64,000 nucleotides of DNA from contig NC_017586.1 in the NCBI RefSeq assembly GCF_000240165.1, forward strand, positions 620,001 to 684,000, read 5' to 3'. Every line of letters starts with the position of its first letter. Position 1 is the stretch's first letter. Below are positions 1 through 8,293 of this stretch, piece after piece. Source of the DNA: Streptantibioticus cattleyicolor NRRL 8057 = DSM 46488 (GTDB lineage Bacteria > Actinomycetota > Actinomycetes > Streptomycetales > Streptomycetaceae). The notes beneath the pieces were generated by a model that saw nothing but the letters and a program-made list of their open reading frames with translations, ran no database searches and had not been told where the DNA came from. The position numbers and the translations under genes were made by a program.

Positions 1-617
1 TCGTCGGAGCTGGCCTTGCGCAGATGGTGGACGAGTACCACGGCCACGCCGTAGCGGTCGGCGATTCGCTTGGCGTGGCCGACTGCTGCGTAGTCAGCGT
101 CGTAGGCCGAGGCGCCGACGGGCGGGGCACCTCGCACTTTGGCGAACACGTCGATGATGACCAGGCGGGCTGTGGGGTGGTGGTCCAGCCATCCGGCGAT
201 CTGCGCGGCGCCGCCCTGGGGCAGCGGCGGGCAGTGGGTGGCCAGGGTCAGTTCGGACGGGGCCGGCTGTCCGCCGAGGAGCCTGCCCATCCGGGTCTGT
301 AGCCGTCGGGCGGTGTCTTCCAGCGCCAGGTACAGGGCCGCGCCGGGGGCCACGGGGACGGCGCCGAGTGCTGTGCCACCGGAAGCCACGGCCAGGGCCA
401 GTGAGAGGACGAGCCAGGATTTGCCGATCTTCGGCGGGCCGGCCAGGAGGTTGACCCCTTCCGACAGGATGTCCGGTACCGCCCAGCGGGGTTCGGGGAA
501 TCGGGTGGACATCAGCTGGTCGGCCGTCCAGGTGGAGTGGCCGTTCAGCAGTGGGTTCTCGGCTGGGTTGCTGAGAGTGGGGTACGGCGGTGGCGGGCCG
601 ACTGGTGCTGAGGTCAT
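1..617 (-). CDS. RepA-like AAA ATPase/helicase, C-terminus beyond the window
   Basis: The start is an ATG at 617 that overlaps the stop of the upstream primase as ATGA, so the two are translationally coupled. The visible 205 residues carry a Walker A motif (GPPKIGKSW, about residues 59-67), the pattern of plasmid and phage RepA-type AAA_25 ATPases. A hydrophobic strand ending in aspartate (LVIID) further on fits Walker B. Known members are hexameric replicative helicases or helicase loaders, and pairing with a prim-pol primase supports a role in element replication. Family assignment is by motif only; the C-terminus is off the window. Confidence 0.8.
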   Translation of the reverse strand, partial: MTSAPVGPPPPYPTLSNPAENPLLNGHSTWTADQLMSTRFPEPRWAVPDILSEGVNLLAGPPKIGKSWLVLSLALAVASGGTALGAVPVAPGAALYLALEDTARRLQTRMGRLLGGQPAPSELTLATHCPPLPQGGAAQIAGWLDHHPTARLVIIDVFAKVRGAPPVGASAYDADYAAVGHAKRIADRYGVAVVLVHHLRKASSD

Positions 618-1483
618 GCTGCCACCGTGCGGGGGCGCTTGGTGCCCGCGCGTAGTCCGGAAGCGATCGTAGCGTGGGCCTCCCGCGTGCCTTGGCCTAC
701 CTGGGCCGCGGCAGTAGCAAGCCACTCGGTGACGTCGGCGGCTCGCAGTGCCCCGCCGGCCACGAGTTGTCCGAGTGCCACGGCGGCGATGTACAGGGAG
801 TTGTTGTGGTTGCCGGGGTGGGAGCGGGTCACGCGCTCCAGTTCGGCGGCCACGGCCTGTCGTAGGTAGGCCCCATGCTGGCCGGGCATCACTGGAACGA
901 AGAAACGTTTCTGCGGAGGAGCGGCTGCCGGGCGCAGCAGCGCTGCCAGCCAACCGGGGAGGGGAGCAGGCTGGGTGTTGTGGACGATGGTGTACCAGCT
1001 GTGGTTGATGACACTGCCGGGGCCGACGACGTAGCCGCCGTTGGCCCTGCTGTCGATCTTCCAGCCTAGGCGCCCGGCTGTGTTGCGCAGTTCGAGCCCT
1101 GCGGGAGCTTCAAAGTACAGGTGGGTGCCGCCGCGCGTTGTCCGCACGGTGTAGGTGTCGGCGGGGTACGGCTGGCCGTGACGTTCGGCAAGGACCGCGA
1201 GGACGTCTTCACCACAGGTGATCCCGCGCTGTCGCCACGCTGGAGCCGGAGCGTCGTCTGGGTCTTTGGGCACATCCAGGTCGAGGACGACCAGTCGAGC
1301 CGGTCCCGTGGCGACGCCGATGTTGTACGGGCCAGCCTGCCAGCACTTCTGGATCCGGTCAGGGTCGGTGGTAGCGCGCTGCTCCCAGTTGCGGATGGCA
1401 GGCCGCTTGGTGCCGGGCCAGAGCGGGAAAACGGGCCAGCCTTGTGTGGCGGCGGTGAGTGCTGCGGCATGGAGAGGGGCCAT
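614..1483 (-). CDS. Bifunctional DNA primase/polymerase (prim-pol)
   Basis: The N-terminus (GWPVFPLWPGTKRP) matches the opening of prim-pol domains found in actinobacterial plasmids and phages. The acidic metal-binding motif LVVLDLDVPKD and a later conserved segment (TTRGGTHLYFEAP, then GGYVVGPGS) follow in the expected order. I chose the ATG at 1483 because AGGAG lies 10 nt upstream; an in-frame ATG at 1531 has no SD. It would prime and extend DNA at the element's origin and probably works with the overlapping downstream ATPase. Confidence 0.82.
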   Translation of the reverse strand: MAPLHAAALTAATQGWPVFPLWPGTKRPAIRNWEQRATTDPDRIQKCWQAGPYNIGVATGPARLVVLDLDVPKDPDDAPAPAWRQRGITCGEDVLAVLAERHGQPYPADTYTVRTTRGGTHLYFEAPAGLELRNTAGRLGWKIDSRANGGYVVGPGSVINHSWYTIVHNTQPAPLPGWLAALLRPAAAPPQKRFFVPVMPGQHGAYLRQAVAAELERVTRSHPGNHNNSLYIAAVALGQLVAGGALRAADVTEWLATAAAQVGQGTREAHATIASGLRAGTKRPRTVAA

Positions 1484-1587
1484 GCTGGCGTGCTCCTGGT
1501 CTCGTTGCTGACGGGAGGGGGGTGCAGACATGCAGCGGCCCGGTGTCCAGGGGAAGGACACCGGGCCGGCGAAGTGCTTGAGGGAGG

Positions 1588-1824
1588 TCAGGTTGTTGGG
1601 TGCCGTCCAGCGCAGAGGGCCATCATGGTCTGAAGCCACGGCAGTACTGCGGCCTCGGCGGCGGTGGGTGACCAGCCCCGCTTTTCCAGGTCGGCGCGGA
1701 GGCCGTCAGCGGCCTCGAACAGAGGGGTCATCTGGTCGCGCATCACCATCAGCGCGCGGGCGAATTGCTCGCGCAACTCGTCAGGGTCAGGCGGGTCGGG
1801 CGCGGATCTGTCGAACAGGGACAC
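1588..1824 (-). CDS. Small hypothetical protein in the replication operon
   Basis: This 78-residue acidic, helical protein starts at a GTG with GGAG 6 nt upstream. A longer in-frame extension overlaps the preceding gene and looks like its shadow. It lies between a zinc-ribbon gene (13 nt away) and the primase. No domain recognised; MRDQMTPLFEAADGLRADLEKRG suggests an amphipathic helix. Confidence 0.6.
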   Translation of the reverse strand: MSLFDRSAPDPPDPDELREQFARALMVMRDQMTPLFEAADGLRADLEKRGWSPTAAEAAVLPWLQTMMALCAGRHPTT

Positions 1825-1837
1825 GTGGTCTCCGTGC

Positions 1838-2566
1838 TTACGGGCTGGTGAAGTCGGGCAGGTGGGCGGCGTCATCCGGTGTGAGCAGGCCGGCGGCCAG
1901 GCTGATGTCGACCCACTGCTGGTGGCCGATGATCTGGCGGCAGGAACGGCAGCGGAGCCGGTTGTGGCGTGGCTCGAACCACAGGGTTCCGCCACAGACG
2001 GCCGGGGTGCCGTCGGGGTCGGTTCCCGTGGAGGCTGGGCAGGGCAGGCTGAGTGCGTGCGGTCGACGACGGTCGCCGGTGATCGCGCCGGTCATGTCCC
2101 ACAGCAGTTCGTACAGGTCGGTGCTCAGCATGTCGAGGTGGACGTCGTGCTCGTGGGCGTGGCAGGCCCAGTGCAGGTTGTCGCGGAGGAATCTCAGGAC
2201 CCCGGCGAGGGTTTCATCCTGGTCACCGCGCCAGGGTGTCAGCGTCCAGCCCAGTTGTCGGCGCCAGTCTTCCTCGTGGACGAGGAGTTTGCTGGTGACG
2301 CCTCCGGCCCGGAGGCTGATCACCGCAAGGTCGCCGGGGGCCTGTGAGCCGGTCGGGCCGGGGTGCCGCGGGAGGTCCGGGTCGGTGCGTACACCGGTGA
2401 GGCGTTCCAGGTGTTCGCCGAGCCGGACCCACAACTCGGCGACCTGCGCCAGGTCTGCGTCGAGCGCTGTCTGACACCGGCGGCACACCTGTCGCCCTGT
2501 GTTGCCGTCGCCGCGCAGGTGCCATCCGCAGCACTGGCACTGACCTGCCGGTGATGTTCCCGTCAT
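1838..2566 (-). CDS. Double zinc-ribbon hypothetical phage protein
   Basis: The protein is 242 residues long. It has an N-terminal CQCCGWH...CRRC knuckle and a C-terminal set (CPAS, then CGG, then CRSC), so it probably binds two zinc ions. Its ATG overlaps the upstream stop as ATGA, which fixes the start and rejects a longer ORF extending to 2758. The middle is helical. Similar proteins of unknown function are common in actinophage early operons; a nucleic-acid-binding role is only inferred. Confidence 0.65.
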   Translation of the reverse strand: MTGTSPAGQCQCCGWHLRGDGNTGRQVCRRCQTALDADLAQVAELWVRLGEHLERLTGVRTDPDLPRHPGPTGSQAPGDLAVISLRAGGVTSKLLVHEEDWRRQLGWTLTPWRGDQDETLAGVLRFLRDNLHWACHAHEHDVHLDMLSTDLYELLWDMTGAITGDRRRPHALSLPCPASTGTDPDGTPAVCGGTLWFEPRHNRLRCRSCRQIIGHQQWVDISLAAGLLTPDDAAHLPDFTSP

Positions 2567-2913
2567 GTGCTCGTCGCTCTTTTCCTCTTGGGGCGGTGGC
2601 TCTCGTTCCACGCAGCGAATCGGAAACACCAGGTGGTCAGGTCGATGGGCTCGGGTGGGGAGCTGGGGGCCTGGGTGATCCACAGTCCGGACTGGTGGGC
2701 CAGCAGGGAGGCGGTCGCCAGCGCGGGGCGCACCGAGTCGGTCGTGGCGAGTCCCCACCGGGCCCGACCGCTGCTGGTCATCAGCCGCCAGGTGTGGAAC
2801 TCAGCGTCCGCTTCCCACCGCACGTTCCAGGCGGCTTCACAGACTGCTGTGATGATGCGGAACAGGGCAGCGGGCGCACCGGTGAGGGGCGGTGCCGCAG
2901 GTGCGTGGTTCAT
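2563..2913 (-). CDS. Hypothetical protein, 116 aa
   Basis: The ATG at 2913 has AAGGAG 7 nt upstream, and the stop overlaps the next gene's start, so this is a genuine operon member. The sequence is rich in Trp, Ala and Thr (for example GLWITQAP near the C-terminus), without membrane segments or metal motifs. No family recognised. Confidence 0.6.
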   Translation of the reverse strand: MNHAPAAPPLTGAPAALFRIITAVCEAAWNVRWEADAEFHTWRLMTSSGRARWGLATTDSVRPALATASLLAHQSGLWITQAPSSPPEPIDLTTWCFRFAAWNESHRPKRKRATST

Positions 2914-2924
2914 GAGGTGGCTCC

Positions 2925-3245
2925 TTACGGCTGAGCGGTGGAGGAGCGCCGGCCCGGTCGGCTCCTTGCGGGGCCGGCGGCCGGATGGATCGGCGGCGGG
3001 CTCGTCGAGGGCGGCGCGCTCGTGTTGCGGCCCTGCGACATGTGGCATGTCGACATCGGAGGTTGGCGAAGCAGGACCCCTGTGCCGTGGCCCGGTCTCC
3101 GTGCTCCCCGCCGGGCGGCCTTGGCCTCTTTGAAGCGCCGCGCGAGTTCTTCGTTGCTCGTTGGGAGGTCGTAGACCGTGCTGCGGCTGCCTGGGTGCTG
3201 ACCAGCCTTGGCGACCGGCAGACCGGAGGTGACCAGCCGCAGCAG
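2925..3245 (-). other. Open frame lacking a standard start codon; possible decayed gene
   Basis: This frame stays open from a TAG at 3252-3254 down to a TAA at 2925 that sits in the SD of the next gene, the spacing expected of an operon member. It reads in part STVYDLPTSNEELARRFKEA with G/C-rich third positions. No ATG or GTG lies near its beginning; CTG codons at 3245 and 3242 follow a GGAAG. It may be a CTG-started gene or the tail of a broken one. Confidence 0.3.
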
Positions 3246-3280
3246 TTCTTCCTACGCCCTACCCGTGGTCCAGGGGGCCG

Positions 3281-3730
3281 TCACCCGGTCTCCGGCCGGT
3301 TGCCGAAGACCTTGGAGGCGCGGGCCATGAGTCGGCCCATGGCAACGAATCCGGCTGCCTCGCAGTCGGCGATGGCTGCGTTCAGGTCTTCGGTGGTCCA
3401 CCCCCCGGTGCGGCGGTTCCGGCGGAGTTCCACGGCCTGCCCGGTGATTGCGCCCGCGAGGAACAGGGCGCGATCCCTCTCGTCTCCTTGGGCGGTGGGG
3501 TACAGGACATCGACCAAGCCGACGGCGCTGCCAGCGTGTTCGAGCAGACCGAGGACCATCAGGCCGGCGAGGACGTGAGCGGTGCCGATCAGGAGCTGAC
3601 TGCCTGCGGCGTCAGCCTCGGGTATGGAGACGACGTCGGGGGCCTGGGTGCCGAAGAGGGTGTAGGGGTCGAAGGCGCGGTCGTCGCCCGGTGGTGCGGT
3701 GGGTACTTGGTCACTGGTTGGGGTGTCCAT
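3281..3730 (-). CDS. Hypothetical helical protein, 149 aa
   Basis: The ATG is preceded by AGGA at 7-8 nt, and its first 20 nt overlap the end of the upstream gene. A hydrophobic stretch (about residues 46-70, LLIGTAHVLAGLMVLGLLEHAG) could be a buried helix or one membrane pass. The C-terminal half is helical and charged. Function unknown. Confidence 0.6.
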   Translation of the reverse strand: MDTPTSDQVPTAPPGDDRAFDPYTLFGTQAPDVVSIPEADAAGSQLLIGTAHVLAGLMVLGLLEHAGSAVGLVDVLYPTAQGDERDRALFLAGAITGQAVELRRNRRTGGWTTEDLNAAIADCEAAGFVAMGRLMARASKVFGNRPETG

Positions 3731-3950
3731 GGTTGTCCTGGTTGTTCAGGGTGTGGTGCAGGGTGGTGGCGATCTGGTGTGCTGCGGCGGCGGCTGGGGT
3801 GGGCCACCGCAGTGCCGATTCGGTCTGGGTGCGGTACTGCTGCCGGGCGACGGCCTCTTGGGCACGGGCCAGGCGGCGACGTGCGTGTCGGTACCACTGG
3901 GTGAAGGCGATGATGGTCGCCAGGTCGGCGGCCAGGAGCAGCCACATCAC
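3711..3950 (-). CDS. Small membrane-anchored protein
   Basis: This 79-residue protein has one N-terminal hydrophobic segment (MWLLLAADLATIIAF), then a basic helical stretch (RHARRRLARAQEAVARQQ) and a polar tail. The start is GTG at 3950 or ATG at 3947; the GTG overlaps the upstream stop as GTGA. The topology suggests an N-terminal anchor with a cytoplasmic basic helix. Confidence 0.6.
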   Translation of the reverse strand: MMWLLLAADLATIIAFTQWYRHARRRLARAQEAVARQQYRTQTESALRWPTPAAAAAHQIATTLHHTLNNQDNHGHPNQ

Positions 3951-4420
3951 GCCGCGCCGCTTCGCACGGAGGCCAGCCGGTACACGGTGATGCCATGCCC
4001 CTTGGTGCGGGGGGAGGTCGAGGGGACCTTGCGGCCTGTGTTGATCAGCACTCCGCGTTGGTGACTCAGTGCATTGAACGTCGGCGCGATCAGCCAGTGC
4101 AGGTGGGGCTCCAGCAGGTCGCGCAGCGTGTTGGCGGAGACTTCCCCAGCGGGGTCTTGGCGGGCCGCCGCCAGCGTCACTGCCTTGACGCGGTCGACGT
4201 CCCAGGGGTTGGCGGAAGCCAGCAGGTCAGCGAGTGTGGCGTCTCGGACGGTGGCCGCGGCCCGTTCGGCCTCAGCGCCACTGAGTCTGGGTGTGGTATC
4301 AGAGACCCGGCCGAGGGGAGGACGGGAGGCGGCGCGGGGACGACGGCGGGGCGGGGTGCAGGGGTCTTCACCGCCGTCCAGCCGCAGTTGCCGCGGCTGG
4401 ACGGTTTCGGTGTCGGTCAT
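3947..4420 (-). CDS. Winged-helix-like hypothetical protein
   Basis: The ATG at 4420 overlaps the stop of the WhiB gene (ATGA). The basic N-terminal third is probably disordered. The C-terminal part (about residues 85-157) contains alternating helices, NALSHQRGVLINTGR and ITVYRLA, which resembles a winged helix ending in a beta wing. A DNA-binding role in replication control is plausible but unproven. Confidence 0.55.
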   Translation of the reverse strand: MTDTETVQPRQLRLDGGEDPCTPPRRRPRAASRPPLGRVSDTTPRLSGAEAERAAATVRDATLADLLASANPWDVDRVKAVTLAAARQDPAGEVSANTLRDLLEPHLHWLIAPTFNALSHQRGVLINTGRKVPSTSPRTKGHGITVYRLASVRSGAA

Positions 4421-4797
4421 GCCACTGCCTGGTCGGGCTGTGCCCGGGACGCACGCTGGCGGCGGCGCCGGAGCAAGCGCCGTTCGTCCGGTTCCAGTCC
4501 GCCCCAGACCCCATGCTGCTGTCCGGTGACCAGAGCGAAATCGAGGCATGCGTCCGTCACGGGGCAGCGCTCGCAGACCGCCTTGGCTTGTCTGAGCAGC
4601 AGCGTCTTGCCCGTGTTGTCCAGGCGGCCGTCGGGGAGGAAGAACAGCTCAGGGTCACTGTGGAGGCACGCGGCGTGCGTCCTCCAGTCGTCCTCGGCGG
4701 CTCCGGACTGGATGCCAAGTTCCGGGACGCGGACAGAGTTGTCGGCGGGCCACAGGGACGGCCACTTGCTGTGTGGGTGGTGGGGGGCCAGTGTCAC
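4417..4797 (-). CDS. WhiB-family iron-sulfur regulator
   Basis: The protein carries the four-cysteine WhiB pattern: one Cys in AACLHSD, then CERCPVTDAC, followed by the GVWGG turn and a basic C-terminus (RRLLRRRRQR). These are the 4Fe-4S ligands, the sigma-factor-facing turn and the DNA-contacting tail of Wbl proteins. The GTG start overlaps the upstream stop (GTGA). Phage-encoded WhiB proteins can alter host transcription, so this one may tune host or phage promoters. Confidence 0.92.
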   Translation of the reverse strand: MTLAPHHPHSKWPSLWPADNSVRVPELGIQSGAAEDDWRTHAACLHSDPELFFLPDGRLDNTGKTLLLRQAKAVCERCPVTDACLDFALVTGQQHGVWGGLEPDERRLLRRRRQRASRAQPDQAVA

Positions 4798-6038
4798 GAT
4801 GCTGCTCCTCGGTGCCTGCGGCGGCCGGTGGTGGCTGCCGTGCGTGCGGTGGTGGGCGGCATGTTGAGGTCGTCGATGAGCTGTTGTAGTGCCTGAGCGA
4901 TGGTCGGTCCGGTGGGTTGTCCGGTGTCGGCGGGGTAGCCGTCCACCTTGGCGCGTTGAGCTTCGCCGAGTAGGTGCGTCAAGGCGGCTACGTCGGTGGC
5001 CTTCTTCGGCGCGGTGTCGCGTATGCGCTCGGCCACCTGCTCCGGTGTCTCCCCAAGTCGTTCCTCGGAGGCCGGGCGGGAAGTGGGAGCGGAGACCACA
5101 GGCGGGATGGGAGACTGGCCTCGTCGCACGCCCTGCTCAGCCGCTACTTGCGCTGCCGCGGTGGCCTTGTCTGCCTCTGCTTGCGTTCGCCGTTCGGCGT
5201 ATGAGCGTTCCCGTTCGAGCAGCGCCTCGATACGCTCATCGATCATCTGGCCGATGGTCCAGTCGCCGCCGCCCGGGACCGGGCAGTCCATCAGGTCAGC
5301 GGCCTCGGCCTCGGCGCGTGCGCCGCGTAGCCACCCGACGGAGTTGTTGAAGCCCGTGCGCAGCCGGGCGACGAACTCCTCGACGGGGGAAGGTTCAGTG
5401 TCGTGCAGGTCGGTGGATGCCCACAGGTCCAGCGCAACACCGAACCGCATGCTGGCGTTACGGATGCCGTCGCCGATGATCTCCTTGACTGCTGTAGTGG
5501 TCATGTCCTTGCCGGTGGCGTCGCCGTAACCCAGGCGCGTCACCCCGCAGATGGTGACCTTCATCCACATGCCACCGCGCGCGTCGAGCTTGGGCAGCCC
5601 GTTCTCGTCGTACGCCAGCGGCTCCCAGTTCCACGTGGGGTCGACGTCCAACAGCCGGTCCGTGGCTTCAGCGTGCCCCACGTAGTCCAGGTGCACGTGC
5701 GCGTTGCTGATCTTCTGCTTGCACGCACTGCACCACGCCCGTTCGTGCCGGTCGCACACCTTGTACGTCGCCCTTCGGCAGTCAGGGCAGTTGAGCTGTG
5801 GGCGCTTACCGATCGCCGAGGCCGGGAACGGCTCACGCAGCTTCTCCAGGCCGGAGAGTTGCTGGGGGGTGACCTGCTGCGTGTGGCCGGTGCGTGGGTC
5901 GGTCAGCTCGGCGGCCTGCGTGATGGCGGCCAGTTCCTCGCTGCTCAGAAGTTCCCGGAGGCGGGCGGCGAGCTGTTCCGGGGCGTGCTTGGTCGAGCCG
6001 CTGGCGTTACGCGTGCCAGCAGCCTTAGGGGCTGCCAT
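4794..6038 (-). CDS. Rad52/Sak-like single-strand annealing protein
   Basis: The protein is 414 residues long. Residues about 115-215 follow the Rad52/Sak phage annealase layout: a YVGHAEATDRLLDVDPTWNW segment, a beta strand MKVTICGVTRLGYGDA, then KEIIGDGIRNASMRFGVAL. A cysteine-rich segment (CPDC...CDRH...CSAC, about residues 83-107) may bind zinc. The C-terminus is charged and low in complexity, as in annealases that recruit SSB. It would anneal single strands during phage recombination. AAGGAG lies upstream of the ATG. Confidence 0.75.
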   Translation of the reverse strand: MAAPKAAGTRNASGSTKHAPEQLAARLRELLSSEELAAITQAAELTDPRTGHTQQVTPQQLSGLEKLREPFPASAIGKRPQLNCPDCRRATYKVCDRHERAWCSACKQKISNAHVHLDYVGHAEATDRLLDVDPTWNWEPLAYDENGLPKLDARGGMWMKVTICGVTRLGYGDATGKDMTTTAVKEIIGDGIRNASMRFGVALDLWASTDLHDTEPSPVEEFVARLRTGFNNSVGWLRGARAEAEAADLMDCPVPGGGDWTIGQMIDERIEALLERERSYAERRTQAEADKATAAAQVAAEQGVRRGQSPIPPVVSAPTSRPASEERLGETPEQVAERIRDTAPKKATDVAALTHLLGEAQRAKVDGYPADTGQPTGPTIAQALQQLIDDLNMPPTTARTAATTGRRRHRGAAS

Positions 6039-6118
6039 ATGCGGTTTACTCCTTGGGGCTGATCAGCCCGGGGCGGGGCCGGCGTCGGCTGCGGCCACGC
6101 TCGCCCCGGGCCAGCGCG

Positions 6119-6667
6119 CTAGGTGCGCGATGGGGCGGGGTATTGGTGCTCCAGCCACGCGACGGCTACCTGGGCGGGTGATGGCTTCCACCCGAGGTCG
6201 TCCGCGTGTTCGTTCACGTAGTCGGCGACCTGGGCTTGACGGGTGGCGGAGAGCCTGATGCTGGTGGTGCCCTTCGGGTCGGCGGACCCGGCAGGGGCCT
6301 TGGGCTGCTTGGTGGGCTTGAACTGGCCGGCGAGCAGCGCGGTGAAACCAGCGTCCACGATGCCCGCGACGGTCTGGCCGCGCTCGCTGGCGTCCCGCTG
6401 GGCCGCCTGCATGGTGGACTTGCGGATCCACAGCGAGAGGACAGCGTCTCCGCCTGGGCCGTCCTCCTCGTAGGTGACCGGGGGGAGGACCTGCCGGACC
6501 GCTTCTGCAAGTTGCGCTTCGCCGACCTCGTTGAGCTTGTCCGCAGCGCGGACGAGCAGCGCTCGCAGTTTCGGATTCCTCTTCTGGCGGGCCACGCGGG
6601 TGGGTCCTCTCGGCGGGCGCCCACCCCGTGGACGCGCCGAGGGCGGACGCGAGCGGCTCGTGTCCAC
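6119..6667 (-). CDS. Hypothetical protein, first gene of the leftward early operon
   Basis: I chose the GTG at 6667 because GGAGGA lies 8 nt upstream; longer frames run through the operator. The basic N-terminus (residues 1-35) is followed by two helical repeats, each containing a strand of the type VLSLWIRKSTMQAAQRDA or SIRLSATRQAQVADY. This is reminiscent of ribbon-helix-helix arrangements. A partition or autoregulatory DNA-binding role is possible but unproven. Confidence 0.6.
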   Translation of the reverse strand: MDTSRSRPPSARPRGGRPPRGPTRVARQKRNPKLRALLVRAADKLNEVGEAQLAEAVRQVLPPVTYEEDGPGGDAVLSLWIRKSTMQAAQRDASERGQTVAGIVDAGFTALLAGQFKPTKQPKAPAGSADPKGTTSIRLSATRQAQVADYVNEHADDLGWKPSPAQVAVAWLEHQYPAPSRT

Positions 6668-6680
6668 GCCACGTTCCTCC

Positions 6681-6700
6681 ATTCCTATTGCACGTGCAAC
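6681..6700 (-). promoter_or_regulatory. Operator-like site O1
   Basis: The sequence ATTCCTATTGCACGTGCAAC contains the perfect palindrome TTGCACGTGCAA. A second, inverted copy of the same 20-mer lies at 6764-6783. It sits just upstream of the SD of the first early gene, downstream of the predicted promoter. Confidence 0.55.
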
Positions 6701-6746
6701 CGAACGCATGTCCGATCACCAGGCGGAGCGGTGATCCGATGCGGCG

Positions 6747-6776
6747 ATCATACCTCCACCCCTCTTGCAGTAGCAA
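6747..6776 (-). promoter_or_regulatory. Predicted leftward early promoter
   Basis: On the minus strand, TTGCTA (6776-6771) and TATGAT (6752-6747) are separated by 18 nt, a good vegetative sigma-factor match. The -35 box lies inside the operator-like site at 6764-6783, so a bound repressor would block it. It would drive the operon from 6667 to beyond position 1. Confidence 0.6.
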
Positions 6777-6783
6777 TAGGAAT
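6764..6783 (+). promoter_or_regulatory. Operator-like site O2, inverted relative to O1
   Basis: Read on the minus strand it is ATTCCTATTGCTACTGCAAG, matching O1 at 16 of 20 positions. The inner dyad is TTGC-N4-GCAA. The pair brackets the leftward promoter, a layout suited to cooperative binding or looping. Confidence 0.55.
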
Positions 6784-6817
6784 CAGGAGGCGTTGCGATC
6801 CGCCCCAAGACGCAGAA

Positions 6818-6847
6818 AGGGCACCACCCGACTTGGGATGGCGCCCT
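6818..6847. terminator. Imperfect hairpin
   Basis: AGGGC and GCCCT close a stem with two internal mismatches around the loop GACTTG. No clear U-run follows. It could end transcripts converging on the operator region. Confidence 0.35.
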
Positions 6848-7619
6848 GCACAGGGGCGATTGTAGGCACACTTTTCGGCAAACGTAAACCTCTCCCGGAG
6901 GAAGCGGCGCCCCCAACTCCCTCTCGCCCCAGGCAGTTCGACGTCATCGACCGCCCCTCCGCAACGGCGCCTGCGCCAGATGCAGCTCGGGTCAGTCCGG
7001 CACAGCGCTGTGGGGCGTGGTCACGCTTCCTCCGTGGCGGCGAATGTCGAAGACGATGGCGGTTCCGCCCTCTCAGGGCCGCTCAGACAAGCAGCCGCGT
7101 ATAAGGGAAATTACACGAAGCTACTACCGGGTAACCTCGTAGGGTGGGCGCCCTGACACCGCGTCGGCGGCCGGGGCGGAGCTGTACTCGGGTCGGACAC
7201 ACCTGTTCATCCCAGGTCACCACCGGTGGTCGGAAATCCACCGGCGGCTGAGCCGCTAGCGGGTGACCGCCCCCATAAGAAGATCAAGTTGAAGAAGACC
7301 AGAGAGGAAGAACACCCCCCCTTCCCCCTGGCAAGCCCCTCCGAGACAGCCCGCTGCGGGTAGAGCGGACCCCGGTGGCCAGCACCAGCCCTGCACTGGA
7401 GGGCTCCTTCCCCGAAGTCGGCGTCGCGGGCTCGCCGGCGGCCGGCCTCAGGCCGAGCGAGTGCGCCGCCGGTGCAAGTCGGCGGGGTGCATCTCCTCGC
7501 GCCGGGCCTTCCCCGCGGCGGCGTACCGGACTGCCCACGCATCACCCGACGCATGCAGTACCCTCCCCCAGGCGCCCGTCGGCCGCCATCCGTCCGTCAG
7601 CGCAGGAAAGGGGACCAAG
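6848..7619. other. Intergenic region without a supported gene
   Basis: About 770 bp with no frame that combines an SD with good codon usage. A 12-bp perfect palindrome (ACCACCGGTGGT) lies at 7219-7230 and a GCGGCT/AGCCGC dyad at 7244-7256. A purine-rich stretch (7277-7312) is followed by a C-run. No iterons were seen, so an origin cannot be claimed. It separates the leftward early operon from the plus-strand cargo. Confidence 0.4.
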
Positions 7620-8021
7620 GTGGGGGCTTGGGGGCCAGGTCCGTTCGACAACGACGAGGCCGCCGAATTCGCCGTCGCGCTCGACCGGGCGCCCGCCCAG
7701 GACCGCGCCGCGCTCGTGCGCCACGCCCTGACCCGGGTCATCCACACCCCGGACCGCATCCGCGAGGACACCTCGGTCGTCGCAGTCGCCGCCGCCGCCC
7801 TGGTCGCCGCACAGCGGCCGGACGCCCCGCCCGTCAGCGCCCTCCACGCTCCCGCACAGCCGATCCCAAGGCTCCCCGACGACCTTACCGATCTTGCCGT
7901 CCGCGCCCTCGACGCGGTACTCGCCGCACACGCCGACACCGCGGCGCAGTACGGGGAAACGGAGCTGGGGGCGCAGTGGCGAGAGCAGACCGCCGCCTTG
8001 TACAGCGTGCTGCTGGACTGA
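7620..8021 (+). CDS. DUF4259 family protein
   Basis: The 133-residue product opens with GAWGPGPFDNDEAAEFA, the signature of DUF4259, a family of small cytoplasmic proteins of unknown role common in Streptomyces. The GTG at 7620 is preceded by a GGAAAGGGG purine run; the longer in-frame extension lacks coding character. The protein is alanine-rich and helical. A hairpin at 8041-8069 follows. Confidence 0.85.
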   Translation: MGAWGPGPFDNDEAAEFAVALDRAPAQDRAALVRHALTRVIHTPDRIREDTSVVAVAAAALVAAQRPDAPPVSALHAPAQPIPRLPDDLTDLAVRALDAVLAAHADTAAQYGETELGAQWREQTAALYSVLLD

Positions 8022-8040
8022 CCCCGGACATGAAGATGGC

Positions 8041-8069
8041 CCCGTCATGCACGACCAAATGATGACGGG
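8041..8069 (+). terminator. Hairpin after the DUF4259 gene
   Basis: CCCGTCAT pairs perfectly with ATGACGGG across a 13-nt loop, 20 nt beyond the stop. It lacks a strong U-tract, as is common in Streptomyces. Confidence 0.5.
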
Positions 8070-8293
8070 ACCACCAAGCTACATTCTGCCTCATCCGCAG
8101 CGGTGATCTACGACAACCAGCGACGAGCGCGCGCCGGATAGGCCACTTCGCGCACATTTGCCGCAAAGATGGCCATCGGCCAGCAACGCGTCGGCCCCCA
8201 AGCACCGGAGCACCCGGTGCCGGGGGCCAACGTCGTTCCCCGAGCGCGGCCCGGGGGTACCGTTCTGGTGTCGAGTCAGAACGGGAGTTGATT

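Noticed and set aside
6848-7619. Replication origin in the gene-free region
   Set aside because: Palindromes are present but no iterons, DnaA boxes or A/T-rich unwinding stretch could be seen.
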